Source: an uncultured Pseudomonadota bacterium
GTDB lineage: Bacteria; Myxococcota_A; UBA796; SXON01
Assembly: GCA_903885375.1 (NCBI GenBank)
Contig: CAISIK010000201.1
Span: 1-47,314, forward strand
Length of the DNA stretch: 47,314 nt
Reading direction: 5' to 3'
Positions 26,791 to 35,170 of the stretch are shown one piece after another. The translations under genes were made by a program, and so were the position numbers. The notes below the pieces were generated by a model that ran no database searches, was not told the DNA's origin, and saw only the letters and a program-made list of their open reading frames with translations. Position 1 is the stretch's first letter. Each line of letters begins with the position of its first letter.

Positions 26791-27281
26791 CGCAGGCTCA
26801 CCTTGGGGAAGAGGGGGGCGGCCGTGGGGCCCCGCACGGCGTCGAGCACATCGAGCAGGGTGGCGGTGGTCACCTCGTCGTCGGGGTGGACCTCGGCTGC
26901 GAGCTGCGAGGGATCGATGGCGTGGATCGTGTCGAGCGCGGCGGCGAGCGCCACGGCATCGAGGCGCCCCTCCCGCGCAGGAACCTCGATGCGCCGGAGC
27001 TCGCGGCTCTCTGCGGACGCCGAGATGTCCGTGGTGGACACCTCGAACTCGATGGCCACGGCCTGCGGCCCCACCGCGAGGCGCACGGCCTTGAGCACGC
27101 CGCTGTGCGGGAGCGGGGGCGCCTGCCCCGGTGCGGCGAGCCGCAAGTCGATCACCCCGAGGCGCTGGCCGGAGCTCGTGCTCAGCAGGAAGAACAGCAG
27201 CAGGAAGAGCAGCGTGACCACGCCGAGCAGCGTGGGCCGAACGTCGGCCTCCTCGGTCGGGGAATCGCGGAAGAGGCGCAC
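26787..27281 (-). CDS. ExbD/TolR-family protein lacking the membrane Asp
   Basis: A 164-residue protein. The single membrane helix (RPTLLGVVTLLFLLLFFLL) has no acidic residue, while the ExbD/TolR family normally has an Asp there. The periplasmic domain shows the two-part pattern of the family (VIDLRLAAPG, QLAAEVHPDDEVTTATLLDVLDAV). GTG 27281 lies 4 bases after the ExbB stop; the frame continues upstream but only as a shadow of ExbB. I infer a structural ExbD partner for the Asp-bearing one that follows, giving a 1 ExbB + 2 ExbD gene set like AglRQS of Myxococcus. Confidence 0.75.
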   Translation of the reverse strand: MRLFRDSPTEEADVRPTLLGVVTLLFLLLFFLLSTSSGQRLGVIDLRLAAPGQAPPLPHSGVLKAVRLAVGPQAVAIEFEVSTTDISASAESRELRRIEVPAREGRLDAVALAAALDTIHAIDPSQLAAEVHPDDEVTTATLLDVLDAVRGPTAAPLFPKVSLR

Positions 27282-27285
27282 GAGG

Positions 27286-27888
27286 CTACCGGGCCAGCCC
27301 GCGGCGGAGCACGTGCACGCGGCCCGCGGTGGCCTCGATCGCGGCGAGCATCGAGCGGGCCTGGCTATCGAGCACGGAGTGGGCCGCGAGCGCCGGGATC
27401 GCCACGAAGAGGCCGAAGGCGGTGGCCGCCATGGCCGTGCTGCTGCCTTCGCTGAGCCGTGCCGCGCGCTCGGCGGCGGCCACGCCACCCATGGCGGCGA
27501 ACGCACGGATGAGGCCGTACACGGTGCCGAAGAGGCCCACCATCGTGCTGATCGAGGCTACCGAGGCGAGGTAGGGAATGCGCTGACGAATGCGCTGCTC
27601 GGCGTCGACCGCAGCGGCCTGCATCGCCTCCCAGCCGAGCTCGGGGTCGGCCTGCGCGAGACCGGCGGCGATCACGTTCTCGAGCGGCGTCTTGCCCAGC
27701 TCGGGCGTGGAGCCCGCCTTGAGCGCCGCCTCCACCCGCGTGAAGACGGCCGCGGCATCGACCCGCGCGCCGAGCAGGGTGTAGACCCGCTCGATGAGGA
27801 CGGCGATGGAGAAGCCCAGGATCACGAGCAGGGCGTAGAGGAAGGGGGCCGCCGGGCCGGAGAAGGCGTCGAGGAGGTAGCTGAGCAT
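27286..27888 (-). CDS. ExbB/TolQ/MotA-family proton channel protein
   Basis: A 200-residue protein with three membrane helices. Helix one is in FLYALLVILGFSIAVLIERVYTLL; a cytoplasmic loop of about 70 residues follows, then the conserved SISTMVGLFGTVYGLIRAF and STAMAATAFGLFVAIPALAAH, with the Thr residues that line the pore in ExbB and TolQ. It forms the stator with two ExbD-type proteins encoded next. No TonB, Pal or TolB is in the window. The cluster could drive an outer-membrane process, a gliding-type motor or cell-wall work through the M23 lipoprotein. Confidence 0.9.
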   Translation of the reverse strand: MLSYLLDAFSGPAAPFLYALLVILGFSIAVLIERVYTLLGARVDAAAVFTRVEAALKAGSTPELGKTPLENVIAAGLAQADPELGWEAMQAAAVDAEQRIRQRIPYLASVASISTMVGLFGTVYGLIRAFAAMGGVAAAERAARLSEGSSTAMAATAFGLFVAIPALAAHSVLDSQARSMLAAIEATAGRVHVLRRGLAR

Positions 27889-27894
27889 TCGGGT

Positions 27895-28833
27895 CTACTG
27901 GGTGACGAAGGCCAGGCACTTCGCCCTGGCCTCCGGTTGCGTGAGGGATTCGCAGATGGCCTGCTCGCGGGCCGGGTCGGAGCGCTTGAGCTGGTTGGCC
28001 ACGCCGTGGCTGCAGTTGTCGGCATATTCGCCGAAGGCGGCGCAGCCGGAGAGGGCCGCATCCACGTCGCGCTCGGCGGCGCCCCAGCCCATGCCGTGGA
28101 AGCACAGCGCCTGCCACGACTTCGGGCCGGCGAGGCAGGCGCCGGCAGCTTCGGTGAGATCGCGACGGGCGAGGTACTTGCCGATGCCGTGCCAGCAGGT
28201 CTTGCGGGTGAGGGTGTCGCCCTCCTCGCGGCCGCAGATGGTCAGGGCGGCCGGCAGGTTCACCATGGCGATCTCGCCCACGACGTCGTGCCGGCAGAAG
28301 GTACGGAAGGCCTCGGCGGAGTTGCAGAGGCCGATCGCGGCCTCGGGGTCGACCTCGGCGAGGGCGAGGCCCATCCCGAAGTGGCACTGGCCACGCCACT
28401 TGGTGGAGGCGACCCCGGCGCAGATCTCGGCGGCACGGGCCCGATCGCGGGGGGCGATGGTCTCTGCCACGTCGGAGGCGCACTCTTCACGGCCCGGGCC
28501 TTCGGGGAGGCGACCGCACACCCGGAGGGCCTCCTCCGGGTCGGCCTGGGCGGTCTGCCGGGCGAGTGCCTGCCAGCAGGTGGAGCGCACCTCCACCGGC
28601 ATGCCCTCGCACGTGGCGGGCGTGAGCGCAGCATCGCCCGAGCCGTTGCCGCCCGCCTCGTGGGCGAGCCCGGCCGGCTTGGGGGGCACCTCCATCGCGC
28701 CCCCGGGCTCGCGCGACTCCACCTCGACCTGACGCGCGGCGGCCGTCGGCACCACCCAGGCGAGCGCGAAGCGTGTGCCAACGAGCACGGCCACGCACAG
28801 AAACACGAGCGCGGAGAAGGAGGGGGTGGACAC
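27895..28833 (-). CDS. Membrane-anchored protein of Cys-paired helical repeats
   Basis: A 312-residue protein. One N-terminal helix (ALVFLCVAVLVGTRFALAWVV) is followed by a linker and then about seven repeats of roughly 30-34 residues. Each repeat has a Cys at the end of one helix and a Cys in the next (for example REECASDVAETIAPRDR, KWRGQCHFGMGLALAEVD, RTFCRHDVVGEIAMVN, RKTCWHGIGKYLARRD, QALCFHGMGWGAAERD, DNCSHGVANQLKRSD). The regular pairs suggest a disulfide-stapled solenoid in the periplasm. It resembles Sel1/TPR arrays in spacing but I know no family with this Cys rule. GTG 28833 is the start; exbB follows the stop by 6 bases. Confidence 0.75.
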   Translation of the reverse strand: MSTPSFSALVFLCVAVLVGTRFALAWVVPTAAARQVEVESREPGGAMEVPPKPAGLAHEAGGNGSGDAALTPATCEGMPVEVRSTCWQALARQTAQADPEEALRVCGRLPEGPGREECASDVAETIAPRDRARAAEICAGVASTKWRGQCHFGMGLALAEVDPEAAIGLCNSAEAFRTFCRHDVVGEIAMVNLPAALTICGREEGDTLTRKTCWHGIGKYLARRDLTEAAGACLAGPKSWQALCFHGMGWGAAERDVDAALSGCAAFGEYADNCSHGVANQLKRSDPAREQAICESLTQPEARAKCLAFVTQ

Positions 28834-28844
28834 GTGGGCCGCGC

Positions 28845-29024
28845 TTAGTCGACGTAGCCGAGCTTGCGTAGCCAGTCCTCGTGCTCTTTCTGGGAGATTT
28901 CTTCGAAGCTGCGTTCATCGAGCGGCACCGCTTCGACGGGATCCGGGCGGGAGAAGTGCCACCACGCGAATCCGCCGCCGCCGAGCGCAGCGAGGAGGCC
29001 GGTCACGAGCAGAATGCGTCGCAC
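28845..29024 (-). CDS. Small membrane protein at the head of the ExbB/ExbD cluster
   Basis: A 59-residue ORF with GTG start at 29024: MRRILLVTGLLAALGGGG, then FAWWHF and an acidic, helical tail ending in RKLGYVD. It has one membrane helix and a short outer part. The stop lies 11 bases before the Cys-repeat gene, so it is probably the first gene of that operon; the divergent M16 gene starts 70 bases away. Its function is unknown; a stator accessory peptide is one possibility. Confidence 0.55.
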   Translation of the reverse strand: MRRILLVTGLLAALGGGGFAWWHFSRPDPVEAVPLDERSFEEISQKEHEDWLRKLGYVD

Positions 29025-29094
29025 CGCAAGACGGTATCGCGAGTGAGGGAAGTTCGCGATAGACTCCCGCCCCTACGTCTTGTGAGGTTGTGTC

Positions 29095-32079
29095 ATGCGC
29101 ATGATTCGTCCCGTACTCGCCGCCGCGCTCGCCGTGGGTGGTGTGGCCATCGCCACCGAAGCCATCGCGGATTCGCCGCCGAAGGCCGGCATGCGCCTGG
29201 CCACGGCCGAAGTCGAGCTCAAGATGCGCGACTACTCCTTCCCCAGCGGCATCCGCATGATCTTCCAGGAGGATCATGCCCAGCCGGTCGTGTCGCTCAC
29301 GATGACGATCGACCACGGCTCGCAGGATGACCAGGCCGGTCGCGAAGGCATCGCCCACCTGATCGAGCACCTCTGGTTCCGTTCGGTGCACAAGGGCGGC
29401 GATGGTCGCGATGCCCCCAAGATCATGGACCTCATCAAGCAGATGGGCGCCCAGTTCAATGCCACCACCAGCGAGGACCGCACCAACTACCTCACGGTGG
29501 CGCGCTCTCCGCTGCTCCCCACGCTCATGCGCCTCGAAGCGTTGCGCGTGCGTGAGGCCGTGGCGAAGGTCACCGCCGACGACGTGCTGGTGGAACGTGA
29601 GGTCGTCCGGAACGAGCTCCGTCTTCGTTACGAGAACGGCGGCGCCGCCGCCCTCGGCCTGCTCTCCGACAAGCTCTGGCCCGTCGGTCACCCGTACTAC
29701 CGCGGCACGATCGGCACCCACGAGTCGCTCAACGCGATCACCCTGGCCGACATCCAGGACTACGTGAAGCGATTCTACCTGCCGAGCGAGGCCACGCTGG
29801 TGGTGGCGGGCGATCTCTCCCTCGACAAGACGGTGGAGTACATCAACGACTCCTTCGCGATCGACCAGCTCGCGGCGCCCGACGATCCGAAGGGCGAGCA
29901 CCTTGAGATGGCCAAGGCCGTCGTCCGCATTTCGGGCCCCGCCAAGGAGCCGCCTCCCCCCTCGAAGCCGATCGAGGTCAAGGGTGAGGTCGTGGGCCTC
30001 GAAACCTTCACGGGCGCGGTGGAGAAGCCCATCGTGGTGCTCGCGTGGTCGCTCCCCTCGGCCTACACCGAGACGGACGCGGTGGCCGCCGCCGCCGTGC
30101 AGCAGCTCAACGTGGCCATTCGCCGGGAGCTCTACCCGAACTGGGAGTACGCGAAGGAAGGCAGCAGCGCGAACGAAAACAGCGATGTGGGCTGCTTCCA
30201 GAGCGCGGGCCGCTACGCCACGTCGGCCATCTGCTGGGTCGAGATCGGCGACGAGGACCCCGCCAAGATGGTGGAGCGGGCGCTCAACGGCCTGTACACG
30301 GTCTACGACCGCGGCGACAACTACGCCTCCTTCCAGAAGTACATCTTCACCTACTCGAAGCAGGCCAACATGGCGGGCCTGTTCCAGCAGGTGGATGAGG
30401 TCACCGATCTCTTCGCCGGTCGTTCCGCGGTCATCTCCGACTTCGTGCACTTCACCGGTGATCCGCAGTACTACTCGCGGCAGATCCAGTGGAACAACAA
30501 GATCACCATCGATCAGGTGCGTGACTTCGCGGGCAAGTACCTCCGCCGCGAGCGGGCGGTGGCTGTGCACATGAAGCCCTATGAAGACGGCGACCTCACG
30601 ATGGACGGCAGTGACTCCGCGTACCGGGGCCAGAGCCGCGATGCGAGCGTGGTCACGCTCTTCAAGCCCGAAGAGGTGGGCCCGGAGCAGATCAAGGACA
30701 CCATCGTGGTGCCCGACACCAAGAAGATCGTGCAGGAGACGCTCCCCAACGGGATGAAGCTCATTGTGCTCCCGCATACCACCGGGCCGCTCGTCCAGGT
30801 CGGTGTTTCCTTCGGCGGCGGCTACGAAAGTGTCGACGTGAACCGGCTCGAAGCGCAGTTCGGCAGCTCCATGTGGGACACGCCGCACGCCGGCGCGGTG
30901 GATCCTCTGGCGGTGGCCGGCTACGAGGGTCGCTCCTTCGGCGCCCTCACCTCGAGCATCCGCACCGCGGCTTCGGCCCCGAACGTGCGTGACGCCGCCT
31001 ACATCCTTCGCTACCGTCTCGATGACCTCATCATCGACACCAACGGGCGCATCGACTGGGTGAAGTCCGGCAAGGGCGACACGCTCGGCTGGATGAAGAA
31101 GCCGGAGGAGGCGGCGAGCCCGATCCAGATGCAGCGCCTCTTTCCCGGACACGCCCTCGGCGAGTACCTCACGCACCAGGACTGGGATGCGATGGGCAAG
31201 ATGGGCCCGGGCACGGCGCAGACCTACCTCGCCTCCATCCTCCGCCCCAAGAACGGCACGGTGATCGTGGTCGGCAACGTGTCGCCCGACGATGCCCGCG
31301 ATGCCGCGAAGCTGTACTTCGGCGGGTGGACGGGTTGGGGGGCCGAGCCCACGGGCTGGAAGGCCCCCCGAGCCGAGTACGCGCCCGCGCCTCCGCCCCC
31401 GGCGCGCCAGGTGCTCCTCTTCAACAAGGAGAACGCCTCGCAAACCCAGGTGCAGTACATGTGCCAGCTCACGCCGATCACCCAGGAGAACGAGTGGGCG
31501 GCGCAGGTCATGTCCGACGTGGTCGGAGATGCGCTGTGGCTCGCCCTCCGCGAGCAGACGGGCGCCAGCTACGGCGCCTACCCGTTCGTGCAGTACTACC
31601 CGGGCGGCGTCGGCTTCTTCGGCCAGGCCGTGTCCGTGCAGAACGACAGCACCGCCTTCGCCGTGAAGGTCTTCCTCGAGCAGGGCGAGCGGGCGCAGGC
31701 CGGCAAGCTCGATGAGCGCATCGTGGCCACCCAGAAGTTCAACAACGCGCAGGCCTACGTGCTCGGGCAGGTGAGCACCTCGGCCATGTTTGGGCGCCTC
31801 GCCAGCGTGAATGGGCGCGGCTTCGGGATGGAGTACTTCGACAAGATCGCCGACCGCATCGGTCGCGTCAGCCAGAAGGACTTCCCCCCGCTGCTCGAAC
31901 GTTGCGTGGGCCACGAGGTGGTCACGGCCGTGGGGCCGGTGGCCGTCATCAAGCCGCAGTTCGAGAAGCTGGGCATCGCCGCCGAAGTGGTGGATGTGGA
32001 TGCCATGCGGAAGGACTACCGGGTGCGCATGGGCCTGAAGCCCGAGAAGGAAAAGAAGGAAGACGAGAAGAAGAAGTAG
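29095..32079 (+). CDS. M16-family zinc peptidase with two pitrilysin-type halves
   Basis: A 994-residue secreted metallopeptidase. A signal peptide (PVLAAALAVGGVAIATEAIA) is followed by the first M16 half with the inverted zinc motif HLIEH (H88, E91, H92) and the partner Glu downstream (VEREVVRNELRLRYENG). The second half (about 530-960) has the M16 fold but no HxxEH, as in pitrilysin and other single-chain M16 enzymes, where it is a scaffold that closes the chamber. The tail is Lys/Glu-rich. ATG 29095 has a GAGG site. It should degrade peptides or lipoprotein fragments in the periplasm. The next gene starts 4 bases later and is probably co-transcribed. Confidence 0.93.
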   Translation: MRMIRPVLAAALAVGGVAIATEAIADSPPKAGMRLATAEVELKMRDYSFPSGIRMIFQEDHAQPVVSLTMTIDHGSQDDQAGREGIAHLIEHLWFRSVHKGGDGRDAPKIMDLIKQMGAQFNATTSEDRTNYLTVARSPLLPTLMRLEALRVREAVAKVTADDVLVEREVVRNELRLRYENGGAAALGLLSDKLWPVGHPYYRGTIGTHESLNAITLADIQDYVKRFYLPSEATLVVAGDLSLDKTVEYINDSFAIDQLAAPDDPKGEHLEMAKAVVRISGPAKEPPPPSKPIEVKGEVVGLETFTGAVEKPIVVLAWSLPSAYTETDAVAAAAVQQLNVAIRRELYPNWEYAKEGSSANENSDVGCFQSAGRYATSAICWVEIGDEDPAKMVERALNGLYTVYDRGDNYASFQKYIFTYSKQANMAGLFQQVDEVTDLFAGRSAVISDFVHFTGDPQYYSRQIQWNNKITIDQVRDFAGKYLRRERAVAVHMKPYEDGDLTMDGSDSAYRGQSRDASVVTLFKPEEVGPEQIKDTIVVPDTKKIVQETLPNGMKLIVLPHTTGPLVQVGVSFGGGYESVDVNRLEAQFGSSMWDTPHAGAVDPLAVAGYEGRSFGALTSSIRTAASAPNVRDAAYILRYRLDDLIIDTNGRIDWVKSGKGDTLGWMKKPEEAASPIQMQRLFPGHALGEYLTHQDWDAMGKMGPGTAQTYLASILRPKNGTVIVVGNVSPDDARDAAKLYFGGWTGWGAEPTGWKAPRAEYAPAPPPPARQVLLFNKENASQTQVQYMCQLTPITQENEWAAQVMSDVVGDALWLALREQTGASYGAYPFVQYYPGGVGFFGQAVSVQNDSTAFAVKVFLEQGERAQAGKLDERIVATQKFNNAQAYVLGQVSTSAMFGRLASVNGRGFGMEYFDKIADRIGRVSQKDFPPLLERCVGHEVVTAVGPVAVIKPQFEKLGIAAEVVDVDAMRKDYRVRMGLKPEKEKKEDEKKK

Positions 32080-32083
32080 GCGG

Positions 32084-33829
32084 GTGGTCGCCCGCGCGGC
32101 CGCTTTCCTGCGCGCGCTGCTCGATCACCCGCGCCACCTGGCATGGGCGATCGCGGCGGCGATGCTGCTCGGTCTCCCCGCGCTTGGCGGCGGCTTCGTG
32201 GCCGACGACTGGTTCCACCGGGCCAACCTCGACCCGGCCTCGACGCTCCTCCCTGAGGGTCGCGGGCCGCTGTTCGAGATGTTCAACTTCTTCCCCGCCG
32301 ACCGGGAGTTCCTGCTCCGCTCCCGCGATCAGGGGATGTTCCCCTGGTGGGTGGACCCCGACATCCGCGGCGGCTTCCTCCGCCCGCTCTCGGCGCTGAC
32401 CCACTGGGTGGATTGGCGGCTCTTGGGCGAGCACCCGGTCGTGCACCACTTGCATTCGCTCCTGTGGGTGGCGGCGTGCATCGCCGCCGCGGGCGCCTTC
32501 TTCCGGGCGTGGCTCGGCCCCGGTCGCGTGGCCGCCCTCGCCACGGTGCTGTTCGCCCTCGACGATGCCCACGCCTGGCCCACCGCGTGGCTCGCCAACC
32601 GCAACTCGCTGGTGGCCATGACCTTCGGCCTCCTCGCGGCGGCCGCGCACGTACGCGCCCGTGCGGGCGGCGGTTCCGGGCCACGTGCGCTGGCCATCGG
32701 GGCGTTCGCGGCGGCGCTGCTCTCCGGCGAGTCCGGGGTGGCCGCCGGCGCATTGCTGGCGGCGGTCGAATTCGGGTGGCCGGAGCCGCTCCGGGAGCGC
32801 CTGCTCCGGCTCCTGCCGTACGTGGCGGTAGGTGCGGTGTGGTTGGTAGCGTGGAAGCTCGGCGGCTACGGCATCTCCGGCTCCGGCCTCTACGTCGACC
32901 CCTTCCGCTCCCCCGTGCGTTTCCTCGCCCTCCTCCCCGAGCGGCTGGGCGCGCTCACGGGTGCGCTGTGGTGGAACCTCGGGGTGGACTTCTGGGTCTT
33001 CCTGCCCGAGGAGGTCTCCCTCGGGCTCGGCCTCGCGTTCGGCATCGGCTCGGTGGCGGCTTTGTGGTGGGTGTCCGGTGGCCGCCCGAACGATCTCCGC
33101 TCCGGCCAGGCCCTCGTCATGGCCTTCCTGTGCCTCGTTCCTCCGAGCGCCGCGTTCCCGATGGAGCGCGTGCTCACGTTCGCGGGGGTCGGGGCGGCGG
33201 CCTGGTTCGCGCTGCTGCTCGTGCCGGCGCTCGAAGCGGGGCTGCCCCGTTGGCGTGATCGGCTGGTGCTGGGCTGGCACCTCCCGCTCAGCGCGTTCGT
33301 TCTGCTCGCCAAGGCGTTCGCCGTACCGATGTTCATGGGCCAGCTCGGGGCGGTGGTGGCGGCCGTGCCCAGCGACCCCGCCGTGGTCGACGATCAGCTG
33401 GTGATCCTCTCCGGGCTCGAGATCACGACGGCTTACATCCCCATCGAGCGGGAGCTGCGGGGAGTCCCCGCGCCCCGGGACATGCTCGTGCTCGCGCCCG
33501 CATCCGCCCGCCTCACGGTCACGCGGGAGGACGATCGCACCCTCCGCTTGGACGCCGAGACGCCCATGTTCCGACACGCCATCGAGCGCCTGTGCCGGGA
33601 GGCGCCCCTGCCGGCCGGCACGGAGGTCGCTACGAACGTGGCGCGGGTGCGCGTGCTCGCCGACGACGGGGCGGGCCACCCCACCTCGATCCGCGCCTCG
33701 TTCCCCGAGTCGCTCGACAGCCCGCGGTACCGTTGGCTCGGCCCCTCCGTCGGCACCCTCGTGCCCTTCGTGCCTCCGGCGGTGGGCGCCTCCGTGCAGC
33801 TCGACGCCTACCTGCCCCTTCCCGACTGA
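32084..33829 (+). CDS. GT-C-like multi-spanning membrane protein, intact
   Basis: A 581-residue protein with about ten membrane helices and a periplasmic tail of some 140 residues. After helix one comes the acidic loop GGFVADDWFHR (the DD of GT-C enzymes), then RPLSALTHWVDW, HPVVHHLHSLLWV and PTAWLANRNSLVAM, matching the order in the two broken relatives at 138-653 and 3883-5451. It is probably a glycosyl- or polyprenol-dependent transferase, but donor and acceptor cannot be named. GTG 32084 starts 4 bases after the M16 stop. The tail (from about DDQLVILSGLEI) is beta-rich and of unknown fold. Confidence 0.75.
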   Translation: MVARAAAFLRALLDHPRHLAWAIAAAMLLGLPALGGGFVADDWFHRANLDPASTLLPEGRGPLFEMFNFFPADREFLLRSRDQGMFPWWVDPDIRGGFLRPLSALTHWVDWRLLGEHPVVHHLHSLLWVAACIAAAGAFFRAWLGPGRVAALATVLFALDDAHAWPTAWLANRNSLVAMTFGLLAAAAHVRARAGGGSGPRALAIGAFAAALLSGESGVAAGALLAAVEFGWPEPLRERLLRLLPYVAVGAVWLVAWKLGGYGISGSGLYVDPFRSPVRFLALLPERLGALTGALWWNLGVDFWVFLPEEVSLGLGLAFGIGSVAALWWVSGGRPNDLRSGQALVMAFLCLVPPSAAFPMERVLTFAGVGAAAWFALLLVPALEAGLPRWRDRLVLGWHLPLSAFVLLAKAFAVPMFMGQLGAVVAAVPSDPAVVDDQLVILSGLEITTAYIPIERELRGVPAPRDMLVLAPASARLTVTREDDRTLRLDAETPMFRHAIERLCREAPLPAGTEVATNVARVRVLADDGAGHPTSIRASFPESLDSPRYRWLGPSVGTLVPFVPPAVGASVQLDAYLPLPD

Positions 33830-33848
33830 TCGAGCGGGGCTGCGCCCT

Positions 33849-35150
33849 TCAGCGCGGGGGGAGGGGGCGCTGGGCCTCGGCGCCCAGCTCGGGATCGAGG
33901 TCTTCCGCGCGCAGCATTCGCCGCCGCTCGTGGATCTGGCTGGTATCGTGCAGCACGAACAGCCCCTTGAAAACGTCGGTGGCGACCTCCACCTGCTTGC
34001 GGAAGCCCACCATGGCGAACAGGTAGTAGAACGCCCAGAAGTACCACGCGAGGCTCCCGGAGATGGGCAGGCCCATCACGCTCGCCACCGTGCTGTGCCG
34101 ACCGAGGCCCACGATGTACCCGAGGTCCTTGTAGCGGAGCGTCTTCTTCGGCTTCCCCTCCGACTCCGCGAGGAGGTTGTGGCAGACGATGCGCGCCGTC
34201 TGGAAGGCGCCCTGGGCGACCTGCGGAACGGGGCGCCCCTGCTCGTCAGCCCAGTCGGCGGCGTCGCCCACGGCCCATACGCCGTCGTCCACCCGGCCGT
34301 GCTCGTCGACCTTCAGGCGCCCGGCGCGGCCGAGCGGCCAGGGCCACGGCGAATCGAGGGCGGGGCCGCGGATGCCCGTGGTCCACACGAGCGTGTGCGC
34401 GGGGATGACCGCGCCGTCGTCGAGCGTGACGCGGCCCTTGTCGACCTGGGCCACCTTGCGGTGGAGGAACACCTTCACGCCCACGCTGCGCAGGTGCCCT
34501 TCGGCCACGCGCGCGTGCGCCTCCTGCAGCCCGCCGAGGAGCCGCTCGCCGGCCTCGATGAGGTGTACCGACACGAGCGAAGCCGGGACGTTCGGGTACA
34601 GCCGCACCATCGTGCGCTGGAACATCTCCATCAGCGAGGCGCACACCTCCACGCCGGTGATGCCGCCGCCGGCCACCACGAAGGTCAGGAGCTGGCGGCG
34701 CACCTCCGGGTCCTCGGCCTGGTCGGCGAGCTCCCACATCTCGACCACGTGGGCGCGCAGGCGGATCGCGTCCATCAGCGACTTGAACGGGAAGGCGTGG
34801 GCCTCCGCGCCGGGGATGTTGAACCAGTTCGTGGAGGCGCCAGCGGCGATGACGAGCTGGTCGTACTGGAGCGAGAGGCCGTTGTGCAGCGAGAGCGTGC
34901 GCGTTTCGGCGTGGATGGCGCGGACCTTGTTGCGGATGAAGCGGATGCCGCGGGGCCCGCAGAAGGCGCGGAGCGGGTACACGATGTGCCGCGTTTCCAC
35001 CGCGCCGGTGGCCACCTCGGGCAGGAGCGGATTGAACTGGAAGAAGTTCTCCTTGTCGACGAGCGTGAGCTGCACCCGCCCGGCCCGCTGCGCGCGCCGC
35101 AGGGACTTGCAGACGTCCAGTCCGCCGAATCCCCCTCCGATCACGACCAC
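33849..35150 (-). CDS. ndh: Type II NADH:quinone dehydrogenase
   Basis: A single-chain FAD enzyme that oxidises NADH and reduces quinone without pumping protons. The 433 residues start at the FAD motif VVIGGGFGGLDVCKSL and include ENFFQFNPLLPEVATGAV, the NADH motif VVAGGGITGVEVCASL, and the flavin-contact WAVGDAADW and AQGAFQTARIV. The C-terminal amphipathic region (AWYFWAFYYLFAMVGF) attaches it to the membrane. GTG 35150 is the only in-frame start and lacks a ribosome binding site; an ATG at 35169 would give the usual longer start (MAPPIQVVVIGGG) but is out of frame by one base across a run of nine C. The true start is therefore in doubt. Confidence 0.9.
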   Translation of the reverse strand: MVVIGGGFGGLDVCKSLRRAQRAGRVQLTLVDKENFFQFNPLLPEVATGAVETRHIVYPLRAFCGPRGIRFIRNKVRAIHAETRTLSLHNGLSLQYDQLVIAAGASTNWFNIPGAEAHAFPFKSLMDAIRLRAHVVEMWELADQAEDPEVRRQLLTFVVAGGGITGVEVCASLMEMFQRTMVRLYPNVPASLVSVHLIEAGERLLGGLQEAHARVAEGHLRSVGVKVFLHRKVAQVDKGRVTLDDGAVIPAHTLVWTTGIRGPALDSPWPWPLGRAGRLKVDEHGRVDDGVWAVGDAADWADEQGRPVPQVAQGAFQTARIVCHNLLAESEGKPKKTLRYKDLGYIVGLGRHSTVASVMGLPISGSLAWYFWAFYYLFAMVGFRKQVEVATDVFKGLFVLHDTSQIHERRRMLRAEDLDPELGAEAQRPLPPR

Positions 35151-35170
35151 CTGGATGGGGGGGGGCCATC

